DNA from: Bacteroidales bacterium
Lineage (GTDB): Bacteria; Bacteroidota; Bacteroidia; Bacteroidales; F082
DNA: 64,000 nt
Reading direction: 5' to 3'
Assembly (NCBI GenBank): GCA_016281295.1
Contig: JAEEII010000221.1
Location: forward strand, 1 to 64,000
Made by a program: the position numbers and the translations under genes. The notes under the pieces are model-generated. The model was not told the DNA's origin. It made no database searches and saw only the letters and a list, made by a program, of their open reading frames with translations. This document shows positions 27,643-37,055 of this stretch, one piece after another; position 1 is the first letter of the stretch; each line of letters starts with the position of its first letter.

Positions 27643-29310
27643 CTATTTAACGTTCACTTTTACATTTTTTGAACGCATTGTCTTTACATCGGACTGGTTA
27701 ACCGAACTATCCTTGAAGTCCAACACATAACCCTTCTTCGCCGATGCATCTGAAACATATCCTTGATAAGAATTCAGTCTTTTCACGTTGGATTTATCAA
27801 CTTTCACGTTCCCGAGTACACTTAACATCTCCACATTACTGTTTTCAATTCTGACATTATCGCCATTCACCCCGGACAGAATCACCCAAGACACGTCAGA
27901 CTTAAGATTCAAATTCACATTACTTACGTTAGTGTTACTATTCACAGTAAACCATACAAGCCTTGATAGTTTTCCTTTATTCTCACGAGAATCATTAACT
28001 GTCACGTTGATATGATCAAGAACATATTTCCGTTTTGCAAGGGACGCAGATGAATCTTTCACATTTATACTTGCCCCAAAAGCTCCTTGCTCAATAGGTG
28101 TATTATTGCTCATCGTCGCTTTAATGTCAATATTGCGCCACTCGCCTATCGTGTTGCCGAATGTGACATTATCTTCGAACCACATTCCAAGACCGCATAA
28201 AGCACATCCGTCTCTCACATCTTCAGAGCCAAGGTCTTCCACGTCTATCATTATATTATTCGTTCCCTTTGAGAAAGATTTCCCCTTATAGTTCCATATT
28301 TTCTCACATAAGAGAATCTGAAAAGGGGCTGTATGCTGGGTTTTCACTTTAGCAGTGATGCGTCCGTTGCTGCTGCCCACAATATAACAAGTACGATGTA
28401 CAGACTCCGAATTAACGTTAACCGTGAAATTGTCGACATTATCTGTCAACACAGGATACCCCACATCAAAAGCCCGGTCAACATTGATAATAATGTTACG
28501 GGAAGGTGTCAGGGCGTCAGTACTGACTCCTTCTCCCACATAAACGCCATATCGGCAACCTATCATCGAAGGAACAGAAACAGCCACATCTTGAGATTTA
28601 TCCCTTACACAGATAAAACCATAACCCTTATAGCCCGGGTCTGTTGTCTTTGTGTCCCATACAATCTTTTCTGCCTTATTCAGATAATTCAAACCCTTGA
28701 TGACAATGTTTTTTACACCATACAACGATAAAACGAATTGACAGGCAGAAGAAGTCACATAGGAAATTCTTCGTGTATCATTGATTGTCGCACCGTTCCC
28801 AATAACTGTTTTATTCTCAGAATTCTTGAATTCGTAAAACCCTGTATAGCCAGCTCTTTTAACATCATAATCGGCAAAAAAGTCATACTCCCGATTCTTT
28901 TCCAAAGTCAAGACACAGGTATCACGTCCTGACAAAGCAAGGCTGAACATTGCAGAAAGCAGTTCAGTGTCACTTTCATAGGACGAGAACATCGTGTATG
29001 AAACTTCGGGAACAATGAAATCACCTGAGATTTGTAAATTCCTGAAATTCTTTTTCTTTAGTCCTGTAAGTTTTGTGCCATCACCAACAATGGTGCCATT
29101 TCGTAAACTACCTTTCTTGAATAATAGTGTACTTCCTGATGGGACGGTTATTACAGCGCCCTTCAAGTCATAATTCCTGTCAATGATATATGTGTCCGCG
29201 CCCCTACTAAAGAATCTATCTGTTAGTATCTTGGGGCACCCCAATACTGGCATATAGGGGAGGAAAACACACAAAACTATGATGAAAATACTGCTTTTCA
29301 ATGATTTCAT
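27643..29310 (-). CDS. Exported right-handed beta-helix protein in a capsule operon
   Basis: The ATG at 29310 gives 555 residues with an N-terminal signal peptide (SSIFIIVLCVFLPYMPV). The LGC that follows could be a lipobox, though PVLGC is not the best match. The body is low in helix and rich in short strands with repeated N-x-I/V-x-I patterns (NIIINVDRAFDVGY, NIMIDVEDLG, NVNLNLKSD), typical of parallel beta-helices of polysaccharide lyases and depolymerases. It sits between the Wzy and GT4 genes. A periplasmic or surface role in processing or binding the polymer is inferred; no catalytic residues are identifiable by eye. Confidence 0.6.
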   Translation of the reverse strand: MKSLKSSIFIIVLCVFLPYMPVLGCPKILTDRFFSRGADTYIIDRNYDLKGAVITVPSGSTLLFKKGSLRNGTIVGDGTKLTGLKKKNFRNLQISGDFIVPEVSYTMFSSYESDTELLSAMFSLALSGRDTCVLTLEKNREYDFFADYDVKRAGYTGFYEFKNSENKTVIGNGATINDTRRISYVTSSACQFVLSLYGVKNIVIKGLNYLNKAEKIVWDTKTTDPGYKGYGFICVRDKSQDVAVSVPSMIGCRYGVYVGEGVSTDALTPSRNIIINVDRAFDVGYPVLTDNVDNFTVNVNSESVHRTCYIVGSSNGRITAKVKTQHTAPFQILLCEKIWNYKGKSFSKGTNNIMIDVEDLGSEDVRDGCALCGLGMWFEDNVTFGNTIGEWRNIDIKATMSNNTPIEQGAFGASINVKDSSASLAKRKYVLDHINVTVNDSRENKGKLSRLVWFTVNSNTNVSNVNLNLKSDVSWVILSGVNGDNVRIENSNVEMLSVLGNVKVDKSNVKRLNSYQGYVSDASAKKGYVLDFKDSSVNQSDVKTMRSKNVKVNVK

Positions 29311-29337
29311 AAACCTCAATACATAGAAATAAAACTC

Positions 29338-30537
29338 TTAGGTAATCCCCAACCTCCGCTGCGTGCCATTTGAGAAACCCCAGAGTATTGCCAGATAACC
29401 GAAATAACTTCCATATAGGAACAAGTGGCTGACCATACTCATTACGAAGAATACAATAAGACCTGCGACATTGGCATCATACAAGGTTTCGCTTATCTTC
29501 TTGCACCTTTTTATCATTCGCAACAGATTGATAACAACCACTAAATACAGTAACAGGCCAATAACGCCAAAATCACACAACATCTCTAAAAAATCATTGT
29601 GAGCAGAAGCGCCATTTTCAATATCACTGTCATTAGTATTAAACTTATTCCTAACGCCATCAAAGCCAATGCCGATAATCTTGTTAGGGAAAGGCAATGC
29701 CATATAGCGCTCAATCGTATTTTCATATCTTTCTTCGCGCCCAGAGCCGCCATCCTCTGCAGTTTGTTCAAAGCGCCGCGAAATGTATCCGTTGGTCAAA
29801 GCGTCAATTTTATTGTACGAAAATAACATAACGCCACCAAGAAGCAGGACACCTATAATACCGCTCATAGCCCCTTTCCTATGGGATGCCGTCTTTACAA
29901 AATCCGTATAAATCAGAAGAATAAAAAGTGCAAAGGCAAAAATGATTGAACTACGTTTATAAGAGATGAGAGAAGCCACAAAACCTAACGTGAACAACGT
30001 GTACTTAAGTCCCTTATTTTTTATTAAAAACAGGAAAGGTAACAAAAGGCCGACATAAAAATAGTGGTTCAAGGACACAGTGGCGAACCCCATCATACCG
30101 TTCGTGGAAAGCCATCCAAAGATGTAGACAACTAAATTACCTATAAAAAGTATAGGCAGATACCAGTGAACAAATCTCGTCAATTCTTTATCGCACGCAT
30201 CCCTATAGGCCACATCGGAGAAAAAGAAAAACAATAGCACCCACCAAAGCAATTCTATATATACTTTTTGCCATTGGCCCATCATAAATAGCGTAGTTAT
30301 GACAAAAGCATATGCTGCCCAAATAAAAATTGACTTGGACAGTTTCCCCTTTGTCAAGCCAACTTTATTCCGTAATAAACCCAAGAGCATTACCAATACG
30401 ATAACATACTTTATCACTAGTGCTACATAACCGCCAAAAGTAGTTCCTGTAGCATAGCCCATATTGATAAAGGACGTATAAAGCGACAAAAAACTCCAGA
30501 GTATTATTCCTATATAAACGACTTTTGCCTTTAACAT
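29338..30537 (-). CDS. wzy: O-antigen/capsule polymerase (Wzy)
   Basis: A 399-residue protein with about ten hydrophobic segments and a large loop around residues 255-310 that contains GFDGVRNKFN and ASAHNDFLEMLCDFGVIGLL, the H-N-x-x-L pattern seen in Wzy/WaaL (PF04932) proteins. It polymerises lipid-linked repeat units in the periplasm. The gene lies 2 bases after the pyruvyltransferase gene. A ligase role is the alternative but fits the locus less well. Confidence 0.75.
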   Translation of the reverse strand: MLKAKVVYIGIILWSFLSLYTSFINMGYATGTTFGGYVALVIKYVIVLVMLLGLLRNKVGLTKGKLSKSIFIWAAYAFVITTLFMMGQWQKVYIELLWWVLLFFFFSDVAYRDACDKELTRFVHWYLPILFIGNLVVYIFGWLSTNGMMGFATVSLNHYFYVGLLLPFLFLIKNKGLKYTLFTLGFVASLISYKRSSIIFAFALFILLIYTDFVKTASHRKGAMSGIIGVLLLGGVMLFSYNKIDALTNGYISRRFEQTAEDGGSGREERYENTIERYMALPFPNKIIGIGFDGVRNKFNTNDSDIENGASAHNDFLEMLCDFGVIGLLLYLVVVINLLRMIKRCKKISETLYDANVAGLIVFFVMSMVSHLFLYGSYFGYLAILWGFSNGTQRRLGIT

Positions 30538-30539
30538 AC

Positions 30540-31646
30540 TTAACCCAGTGCTTTTGTCAGGAAATCGACGGATTTTTCACGCAACCCATTAAGTTTATCA
30601 TCATAGGGTTTGAAGTCTATGGGAAGAACATCTTTGTCCAAATCCTCCACCGTCATCAACTGCTCTTCAAGGCCAAGCGCACCCATAATGGTCGTCAGTC
30701 GGGATGCCATTGATGGTAAAGCAATGTACGACAACACCTTCGTACCCATCACCAACGATAATGCGGTACCGTGGAATGAATCCGTCACCACATAATCGGC
30801 ATCTTCTATATAACCCAACATTTCTCCCGGTCCGATTGAGAAATCGACGACATCTGCTTCTCTGTAAAGATTTCTAACCTTTGAAGTGCAACAGATAATC
30901 TTTTTCCCTGTTTTTTCTTTTAGCTTATATGCTATGCTTAACAAACGATACCCGCCATTCAAATCGTAAACAAAGATGAATCCTTTTTTCTTGGCATTAT
31001 GAATAGCGACCTCTTCCCACTGAGATTTCGTTAACAGGAAAGTCGGATCCAAAACTACCGGAACATCTTTACCGAGTATTGATGACAAAAAAGCTGCGCC
31101 CTGCTCCTCCCGACAACTCAGCGAATCAAAATCTTTCAAAAAAACCTTTACCTTCTCTTCAATGTTGCCGTCAAACTCCGAAATACCAAAACTCGGAGCA
31201 TATGCCACCTTCTTGCCAAGTCCTTTGTCAAACCCCATATAATAGATTCTATATAAATCACTGTTGGGGTTAAACACCTGATCACTCCCCGTCAGATAAT
31301 AATCCTCTTGGGGCACATTCTGAAACAGACTCTCTTCATCGCGAAAAACATCCTTCCCAAACTTCAAGTTGTTATTACGGAATAATTCAAAGCGGTGCTG
31401 CTTACGTCTGATTGCCCGATATCGTAGCATTGTAAGAAAAAAAACCGCCAACCACTTAATTGGATTTCCCGATGGTTTTTCAAACACTTTGTGATTGAAA
31501 TCCACGTGAAACTTTGTTTGCAGATTAATAATCTCAACGTTGGGTGAAATATGGTCACGTATGTACCTCTGAAGGGCAAAGGCTTGAAATACCGCTCCAT
31601 AATTATTCCCATGGAACGTAATCATTCCTATTCTTTTATTCTCCAT
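30540..31646 (-). CDS. Polysaccharide pyruvyl transferase-family protein
   Basis: The ATG at 31646 gives 368 residues. The N-terminus GMITFHGNNYGAVFQAFALQ, YYLTGSDQVFNP, YAPSFGIS and DADYVVTDSFHGTALSLV mark PF04230 (CsaB/ExoV type), which adds ketal pyruvate from PEP. In many Bacteroidales loci this family travels with a 4Fe-4S FrhB-like protein, as here immediately upstream. The start codon is 3 bases beyond the preceding stop. Confidence 0.75.
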   Translation of the reverse strand: MENKRIGMITFHGNNYGAVFQAFALQRYIRDHISPNVEIINLQTKFHVDFNHKVFEKPSGNPIKWLAVFFLTMLRYRAIRRKQHRFELFRNNNLKFGKDVFRDEESLFQNVPQEDYYLTGSDQVFNPNSDLYRIYYMGFDKGLGKKVAYAPSFGISEFDGNIEEKVKVFLKDFDSLSCREEQGAAFLSSILGKDVPVVLDPTFLLTKSQWEEVAIHNAKKKGFIFVYDLNGGYRLLSIAYKLKEKTGKKIICCTSKVRNLYREADVVDFSIGPGEMLGYIEDADYVVTDSFHGTALSLVMGTKVLSYIALPSMASRLTTIMGALGLEEQLMTVEDLDKDVLPIDFKPYDDKLNGLREKSVDFLTKALG

Positions 31647-31648
31647 CA

Positions 31649-32842
31649 CTATCCAGCGATAACTCTTTTGACACTCGTTTTTATATTCCTGATAACAAGC
31701 GCATTAAACAGATGTTTCACACCAAAGTATTTTCTTACGGCCTTGTAATAAGGATATTTTCGTGTCAGTGATATAAACTTCTCTCTATTGACAAGCAACC
31801 TACGCTTTGACCCCTTGTTATAGGGGGCTTGAATGAGATTGTCCGGCAGTTTCTCCACGAAATCTTCTGTGGATATCTGCAGAAACAAGGGTACCAGTCC
31901 CTTTTTATGAATCTTAATAAATGAATATCCCTTATTATCATCCTTCACCGAGGGATAATCCTTGATGTCCCAGAAATCGCCAATCGTAATATCCGCCTCA
32001 GAACAGTCCACCTGGTAACAATCGTAACAGCTGCGACGTAAAGAACAACTAACATCAAAAGGGTGATGGTAGTAATAATATGAAGAATTGCGACGAAGGA
32101 CGCGTTTAGTCCCGTCAGAGAAAGTCAATCTCAATGTTTGTATATGCCATCCCGTCCTTGGGTCATTAGGGTCTTTTACCCGAAATTCCGCATCCACGAG
32201 CTTTCTTCCTCTCGATTCAAATCTACGTTTAAAATCTGTAAAGAACTTATTGGAAGGCACGCCATGACATGCGAAATCAATAATGATTAACCGTTCCTCT
32301 GAAGTCTTGGTCTGCCTAATGAACTGTCTCAAACCAGCGGCCTGACACGGGGAGCCACAGTAGAGCACCCATCGGCCATCTTTTAATGCTTTTCGAATAT
32401 GAGTAAAAGAGTTGCCCACAAAGGACTCTATGTATTTGCTCTTCCTCAATGGTTCAAGGCCACACACTTCGGTGTCGCATACTTCCAGCCTTTCTTTCTC
32501 ACCATTGTATCTGCTCCCAAACACAACACCGCCCTGACTCAACACATAATCAGCGAACAAAGAGAAAGCCCCGCCAGAAGTTGACTCCCGCCGAAGGATG
32601 TTGTCTTCCGTCTTGTATACGTAAAAGTCGGATCTTGTAATCGGAGTCTCTTCTTGGGGATTAACAATATGACACGCTTTCTCACAAGAATTACACTCTA
32701 TGCAATTATCCAGGTCCACGACCGGGTAGTAGAATCCGTCCCTGTCTGGTTTCATCTCAATGCACCGCTTGGGACATATACTTGAACAAGCGCCACAACC
32801 GGTACACTCGTTTGGAATATGCAGTATTCTCAAGTCTTTCAT
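31649..32842 (-). CDS. 4Fe-4S / coenzyme F420 hydrogenase beta-subunit-like protein
   Basis: A 397-residue protein with two 4Fe-4S sets at the N-terminus (CTGCGACSSICP and CIECNSCEKACH), then an FrhB-type FAD/NADH domain with STSGGAFSLFADYVL, YCGSPCQAAGLRQFI and HGVPSN. A cluster CSLRRSCYDCYQVDCSEAD in the second half adds more cysteines. Members next to pyruvyl transferases in polysaccharide loci are thought to be redox partners, but the reaction is unknown. It overlaps Wzx by 4 bases (ATGA). Confidence 0.75.
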   Translation of the reverse strand: MKDLRILHIPNECTGCGACSSICPKRCIEMKPDRDGFYYPVVDLDNCIECNSCEKACHIVNPQEETPITRSDFYVYKTEDNILRRESTSGGAFSLFADYVLSQGGVVFGSRYNGEKERLEVCDTEVCGLEPLRKSKYIESFVGNSFTHIRKALKDGRWVLYCGSPCQAAGLRQFIRQTKTSEERLIIIDFACHGVPSNKFFTDFKRRFESRGRKLVDAEFRVKDPNDPRTGWHIQTLRLTFSDGTKRVLRRNSSYYYYHHPFDVSCSLRRSCYDCYQVDCSEADITIGDFWDIKDYPSVKDDNKGYSFIKIHKKGLVPLFLQISTEDFVEKLPDNLIQAPYNKGSKRRLLVNREKFISLTRKYPYYKAVRKYFGVKHLFNALVIRNIKTSVKRVIAG

Positions 32843-34098
32843 TTAAGGAATCTGTTTCTATTAATATATAGCAGAATCACGTTGCCAACAGCATAAATAA
32901 GAAAACTTAACACCATCCCCCAAGCAGCCCCCACCACACCATATCGCGGAATCATCAAAATAAACAACGACGCGGAAAGAACACTTCCTACTATCTTGTT
33001 TATCAAAGTCAGGTTTGTCAATCCGGAGCCATACGTGGCCTGAGAAATCTGATAATAGATTGTTGATGTAATAACCGAGAGTGACAGGATTCTCGCGAGC
33101 CCTGTAGAGGCATCATATCTTCCTGCGGTCAGCAAGTGTATCAATACCGGGCAGAATATGATGAAGAGTAGCACAATGATGGAAACCAGTCCCACATTAA
33201 GGAAGATTGTCTTTATAAGCCTCTTCAGATTCTTATCTGCGATGGCCTGATAGGCGTCTGGCTGAAATGTTGTCTTGATGGCCGTTGAGAATACATTGAT
33301 ATAGCCCGACATCTGTACCGCCACAGCATAAATACCCAACGAATACAAATCTTTCTGGCGTTCGAGCAGGACCTTGTCGAAACCAGTCGTAAAAAAACCC
33401 AATGTCCCTGCCAGAACTAGGGGAACAGAATACCGTATTATGGGTTTAATTCTGGAATGGTCAAAAGGGATTTTAAACAGATCGCGATAAGCGTAAATGC
33501 AATAGGCTGAAAACAGTATCCCAACAAGCAACGTGGCGAGCATTTTCCCTGTCGCCCCCCATTTGATCACGACAACAAACAAGAGTGCAAACCCAGCATT
33601 TAAAACTCCTTGCGTAACCGTTAGCCGAAAGAAAACATTAGCTTTTCTATCTATTTTCAGGTCCGCCGTGCGGAAAGAGAACAGCAATGTGAAGTAGATC
33701 CCAAGCAGCGTCAAAATTGCATAAGGAGAGAACGGAATGGAAACACCTGTAAACTTCACATAGACAAACAACCCCAACAAGCATAGCAGCATCACGCCAG
33801 AGGAGAAAAAGATGAACATCTTGATGATTGTGGCCTTCAGCCGCCTCAATTCTTCTCCTTCTAACAGAAAACGGTTTTTTAAGAAATAATCAATCAGGAA
33901 GAATGCCATCAGTGGAGTAAACAACGTCGAGAAACCGCCATAATAACCTATTGCCGCATAATCTTCCGGAGAGAGATTCATTGCCAACAATGGATTTATG
34001 ATGATCCCCAGAGCTGAACTAATCAAGGTGGCAAAAAGGTATAAACCTGCATTTTTGACATACAGGGAATACCTTTCCTTCATTTGATTGAGTTTCAT
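32839..34098 (-). CDS. wzx: Polysaccharide repeat-unit flippase (Wzx)
   Basis: A 419-residue protein with about twelve hydrophobic helices evenly spread through its length, a short cytoplasmic N-terminus, and the opening LYLFATLISSALGIIINPLLA typical of Wzx/MATE-like exporters. It moves undecaprenyl-linked repeat units to the periplasm. The stop overlaps the FrhB-like gene start by 4 bases; the start is 21 bases from the deacetylase gene end. Confidence 0.8.
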   Translation of the reverse strand: MKLNQMKERYSLYVKNAGLYLFATLISSALGIIINPLLAMNLSPEDYAAIGYYGGFSTLFTPLMAFFLIDYFLKNRFLLEGEELRRLKATIIKMFIFFSSGVMLLCLLGLFVYVKFTGVSIPFSPYAILTLLGIYFTLLFSFRTADLKIDRKANVFFRLTVTQGVLNAGFALLFVVVIKWGATGKMLATLLVGILFSAYCIYAYRDLFKIPFDHSRIKPIIRYSVPLVLAGTLGFFTTGFDKVLLERQKDLYSLGIYAVAVQMSGYINVFSTAIKTTFQPDAYQAIADKNLKRLIKTIFLNVGLVSIIVLLFIIFCPVLIHLLTAGRYDASTGLARILSLSVITSTIYYQISQATYGSGLTNLTLINKIVGSVLSASLFILMIPRYGVVGAAWGMVLSFLIYAVGNVILLYINRNRFLK

Positions 34099-34119
34099 AA
34101 AACAGTAATACTATCTACC

Positions 34120-34932
34120 TTATCTTTTCGTTAATGCCCTCAATTTTTTAATCGGCCAAAACAATAAAGAAGCAATCGCACGAGGGGTCGTAAACTTATA
34201 CTTGCCTATCGCGTTTTTATCGGGTGTCGGTGAAAACCGCGGTAAAAAGAAGGGATCCCGCGTGGACGTATTATTTAGAGAAGATCCGATTGTGCAAAAG
34301 GCGCATTCATAGCCGCTATCCGCAACGGCATTCCTCACCTCTTTCGAAACAGAGCTATACTGTCCGTAAGGATACGCGAAATACTTCACTGGCATTCCAA
34401 CAATTGATTCGAGCTCTTTCTTCGACTGTTCTATTTCCCATTTGGCATTATTAACTTGTCGAAGCATTGGGTGAGTCATCGTGTGTGCCCCAATAGTACA
34501 TAAGGGAACGGTGCACAGCTCCAGTAAATGTTGTTTTGTTATATAGCAGTCTTTGTCAATAAATCCAACAGTAACAAATATGGCAAACGGAATACTCAGT
34601 TCCTTAAGAATTGGATAGGCATTTAAATAGACACTGTCCGGAATGTCATCAAATGTTACCGCCACAAAACGTGAGGGCTCAGATTTTTGTATCATTGACA
34701 GAGCTTTTTCTATCGACACAAACTCATACCCCTGCTCTATATAACTCAGTAATACCCGTCGAAAATCCTCAACCCCACATTTGCAGGACTCATTGATGGC
34801 GACATCCTCATCTGTTATATGATGAAACATCAAGACTATGCCATGGTACTCGGAACATTTGTCCTTGAAATGCCAATAATTACGAGTTATATCGTATTGT
34901 AAGCAATACCAGACATTCTTAATCAGGCTCAT
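34120..34932 (-). CDS. Polysaccharide deacetylase (NodB family)
   Basis: A 270-residue protein with the NodB motifs GIVLMFHHIT, VAVTFDD (catalytic Asp and metal Asp), GAHTMTHP (metal His pair) and YFAYPYGQYS. No signal peptide is seen. It would remove acetyl groups from HexNAc residues of the repeat unit or its precursor. The start overlaps the stop of the TupA-like gene by 4 bases. Confidence 0.78.
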   Translation of the reverse strand: MSLIKNVWYCLQYDITRNYWHFKDKCSEYHGIVLMFHHITDEDVAINESCKCGVEDFRRVLLSYIEQGYEFVSIEKALSMIQKSEPSRFVAVTFDDIPDSVYLNAYPILKELSIPFAIFVTVGFIDKDCYITKQHLLELCTVPLCTIGAHTMTHPMLRQVNNAKWEIEQSKKELESIVGMPVKYFAYPYGQYSSVSKEVRNAVADSGYECAFCTIGSSLNNTSTRDPFFLPRFSPTPDKNAIGKYKFTTPRAIASLLFWPIKKLRALTKR

Positions 34933-35879
34933 ACCTCAAATGCCTTTCCGATTTCATCAATGCCATGTTGATTATAAGAGAACATAAAACCTCCCCATGG
35001 CGAGAATGTTAATTCACTGAAGAAAACTCTATCCTTATACTCATATAGATCTACGCGAACAAATTCAAAATCCTTAGACAATATCCGTGCGATCTCTTTC
35101 ATCCTTTCAAAATGTTTCGGTTTTTCAGGGACAGTCTTTGGAAGGTATTCTCCCCTTGTGTAAGGTATTACATTATAATCCTCATCTAAAGTAATATATT
35201 TTGTTGTTCCGGATTCTCTCTCAACACAGATAAACACATCACATATTTTTCCGTGTACACAAGAAAACTTATAGTCTACGGGCCAAGTTTCACCACCAGT
35301 TTCTATTAATTCTTCACAATAGATACGGGGTTCAATCGCGCCATATTGGGGTTCAAAATGAAATAAGGGAAGGGTATTGACCCAATTCAACGCATCGTTG
35401 AGTTGAGAAATGGTTTTTTCTTTATCCAATTTATCCTTATCCTTACAAAAAATATGACCCCCTGAGCCATTATTAGGCTTAAGCGCAAACTTTGGGGGCA
35501 AGGAATCAAAATCAATTTCTCTTGCGTCACGCCAAACGCCATACACATCTAAAAGACATTCCCCCAGACCCTTTGACTTTACATAGTCTCTCACTTTCAC
35601 TTTATCCGCGAATGGGGCATACTGAGTAAAAGACTTCTTACTCATAGCAGCAAGAAGACGCTCCGACAAATCTTTTGGATGACGGAAATCCGGCCATTTA
35701 CCGCGTTCTCTACGATAAATCACCTTATGATATAGCACAATGCCGGGATAACCAGTATGACGACAAAAACTGACAAACCACTTCGAAGGATGAAGACCTA
35801 ATCTCTTAATGCTTTTCTTAATAACGTTCATAATAGTACTTACTAATCTACTTTGAAACCTATTTAAGATATGATTCAC
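34929..35879 (-). CDS. TupA-like ATP-grasp protein
   Basis: A 316-residue protein with the TupA pattern (PF14305): RRERGKWPDFRHPKDLSERL near the start, ALKPNNGSGGHIFC for nucleotide binding and FVRVDLYEY then FFSELTFSPWGGFM near the C-terminus. The GTG start overlaps the upstream stop (GTGA), which supports it, although an internal ATG at 35831 exists. TupA-like enzymes form peptide- or amino-acid-type bonds to polysaccharides (for example teichuronopeptide), so the capsule may carry an amide-linked decoration. Confidence 0.68.
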   Translation of the reverse strand: MNHILNRFQSRLVSTIMNVIKKSIKRLGLHPSKWFVSFCRHTGYPGIVLYHKVIYRRERGKWPDFRHPKDLSERLLAAMSKKSFTQYAPFADKVKVRDYVKSKGLGECLLDVYGVWRDAREIDFDSLPPKFALKPNNGSGGHIFCKDKDKLDKEKTISQLNDALNWVNTLPLFHFEPQYGAIEPRIYCEELIETGGETWPVDYKFSCVHGKICDVFICVERESGTTKYITLDEDYNVIPYTRGEYLPKTVPEKPKHFERMKEIARILSKDFEFVRVDLYEYKDRVFFSELTFSPWGGFMFSYNQHGIDEIGKAFEV

Positions 35880-37054
35880 TTGATATGGAGCATCCGCAGC
35901 ATCTTGTTGAACACATAACGAATAGTTGGTTTCACTAATAGCTTATTTCTGAAACCGTCCAGGAAAAAAGGGACGACATACTTAGAATAACGGCCCTTGA
36001 TTGAACGGCCCTCCAGTTCTTCTGTGTTATAAAGGTATAATCCGTTTCCCTCTACACGATATTTGACATTTAGTTCGATAGGGCGCATTGCCAAAGCAAA
36101 TGACTTCTCTTTTCTTAGTGGCAAATCTCTGGTTGACAAAAGGTATTTCTTAAAAACTCTCTCATTGTAGCCATATGTATCTAAAACCACCTGCTCCGGT
36201 TTTAAACCCAACCATTCATACAATTGCTCATTATTGAAATAGATATCATAACGAGCCATCTCATCAAAAGGACTCATCAGATAATTGGTATCCTTGAAAG
36301 AGAGATTGACCTGGGTAACACGTCCATCATCTCCACCATGTTCACCCGCATCGTTGAAATTTGTCGTCAATGCCGTGTGAGGATAGACAACATACTTACT
36401 ATTGGATACCACAAATGCATTATATGCCTTTGACCACGCTCTACTCCAATTCTTTATGACGTCTGGCATATCAACACTCTTATAATCATCATCGCTATGA
36501 GCCGTCAACCATAATCTAAACTCGCTCCACATCTTCCACGTCACACATTCCCCCCAAGTACAAACATCTTGAAGAAGGTAAGTGTCGCTTCCATTTTGAA
36601 TTGGGCTAAACGGTAAGCCCACATAGCCATTCATTTCATTCTTATATAACGCTATCTCAGCAACCCTATCTTCTTTTTCGTATACGTCCAATGCACTAAT
36701 AACATACTGGTAAAAAAACTCACTTACAAAAATATCATCTTCAAGAAGTATCACCCCTCTAAAATACTGGCTATAGTCAAAGCACTGGTAGATGTGGTTC
36801 TTAAGGCCCAACCGAACTTCCTGAATATTAACATATTTCTTTCCATAAGGCCACTCGAAGTTCCTAACATAATCATACAGCTGTTGATTACCACTCCCAT
36901 CAATACTTATTATCAAAGGGACATCTTCAACCTGATACTTTGCAGAAAGCAGGGAACCCAATAAACGTTTTATCGCTGGAATTCTGTTATATCCAACAAC
37001 AATGATAGCTACTCTTGATTTATTTGAGGCTTCATTAATACCATTAATCAGCAT
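35876..37054 (-). CDS. GT-A glycosyltransferase, GNT-I/GT13-like
   Basis: A 392-residue protein opening with VAIIVVGYNRIPAIKRLLGS and VPLIISIDGSG, followed by VILLEDDIFVSEFFYQY, where EDD is the metal motif. The QDVCTWGECVTWKMWSEF segment and HGGDDGRVTQVNL are characteristic of a GNT-I-like group of GT-A transferases often found in Bacteroidetes loci. The sugar is unknown. It is one base before the preceding GT2 stop. Confidence 0.65.
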   Translation of the reverse strand: MLINGINEASNKSRVAIIVVGYNRIPAIKRLLGSLLSAKYQVEDVPLIISIDGSGNQQLYDYVRNFEWPYGKKYVNIQEVRLGLKNHIYQCFDYSQYFRGVILLEDDIFVSEFFYQYVISALDVYEKEDRVAEIALYKNEMNGYVGLPFSPIQNGSDTYLLQDVCTWGECVTWKMWSEFRLWLTAHSDDDYKSVDMPDVIKNWSRAWSKAYNAFVVSNSKYVVYPHTALTTNFNDAGEHGGDDGRVTQVNLSFKDTNYLMSPFDEMARYDIYFNNEQLYEWLGLKPEQVVLDTYGYNERVFKKYLLSTRDLPLRKEKSFALAMRPIELNVKYRVEGNGLYLYNTEELEGRSIKGRYSKYVVPFFLDGFRNKLLVKPTIRYVFNKMLRMLHIK

Positions 37055-37055
37055 T

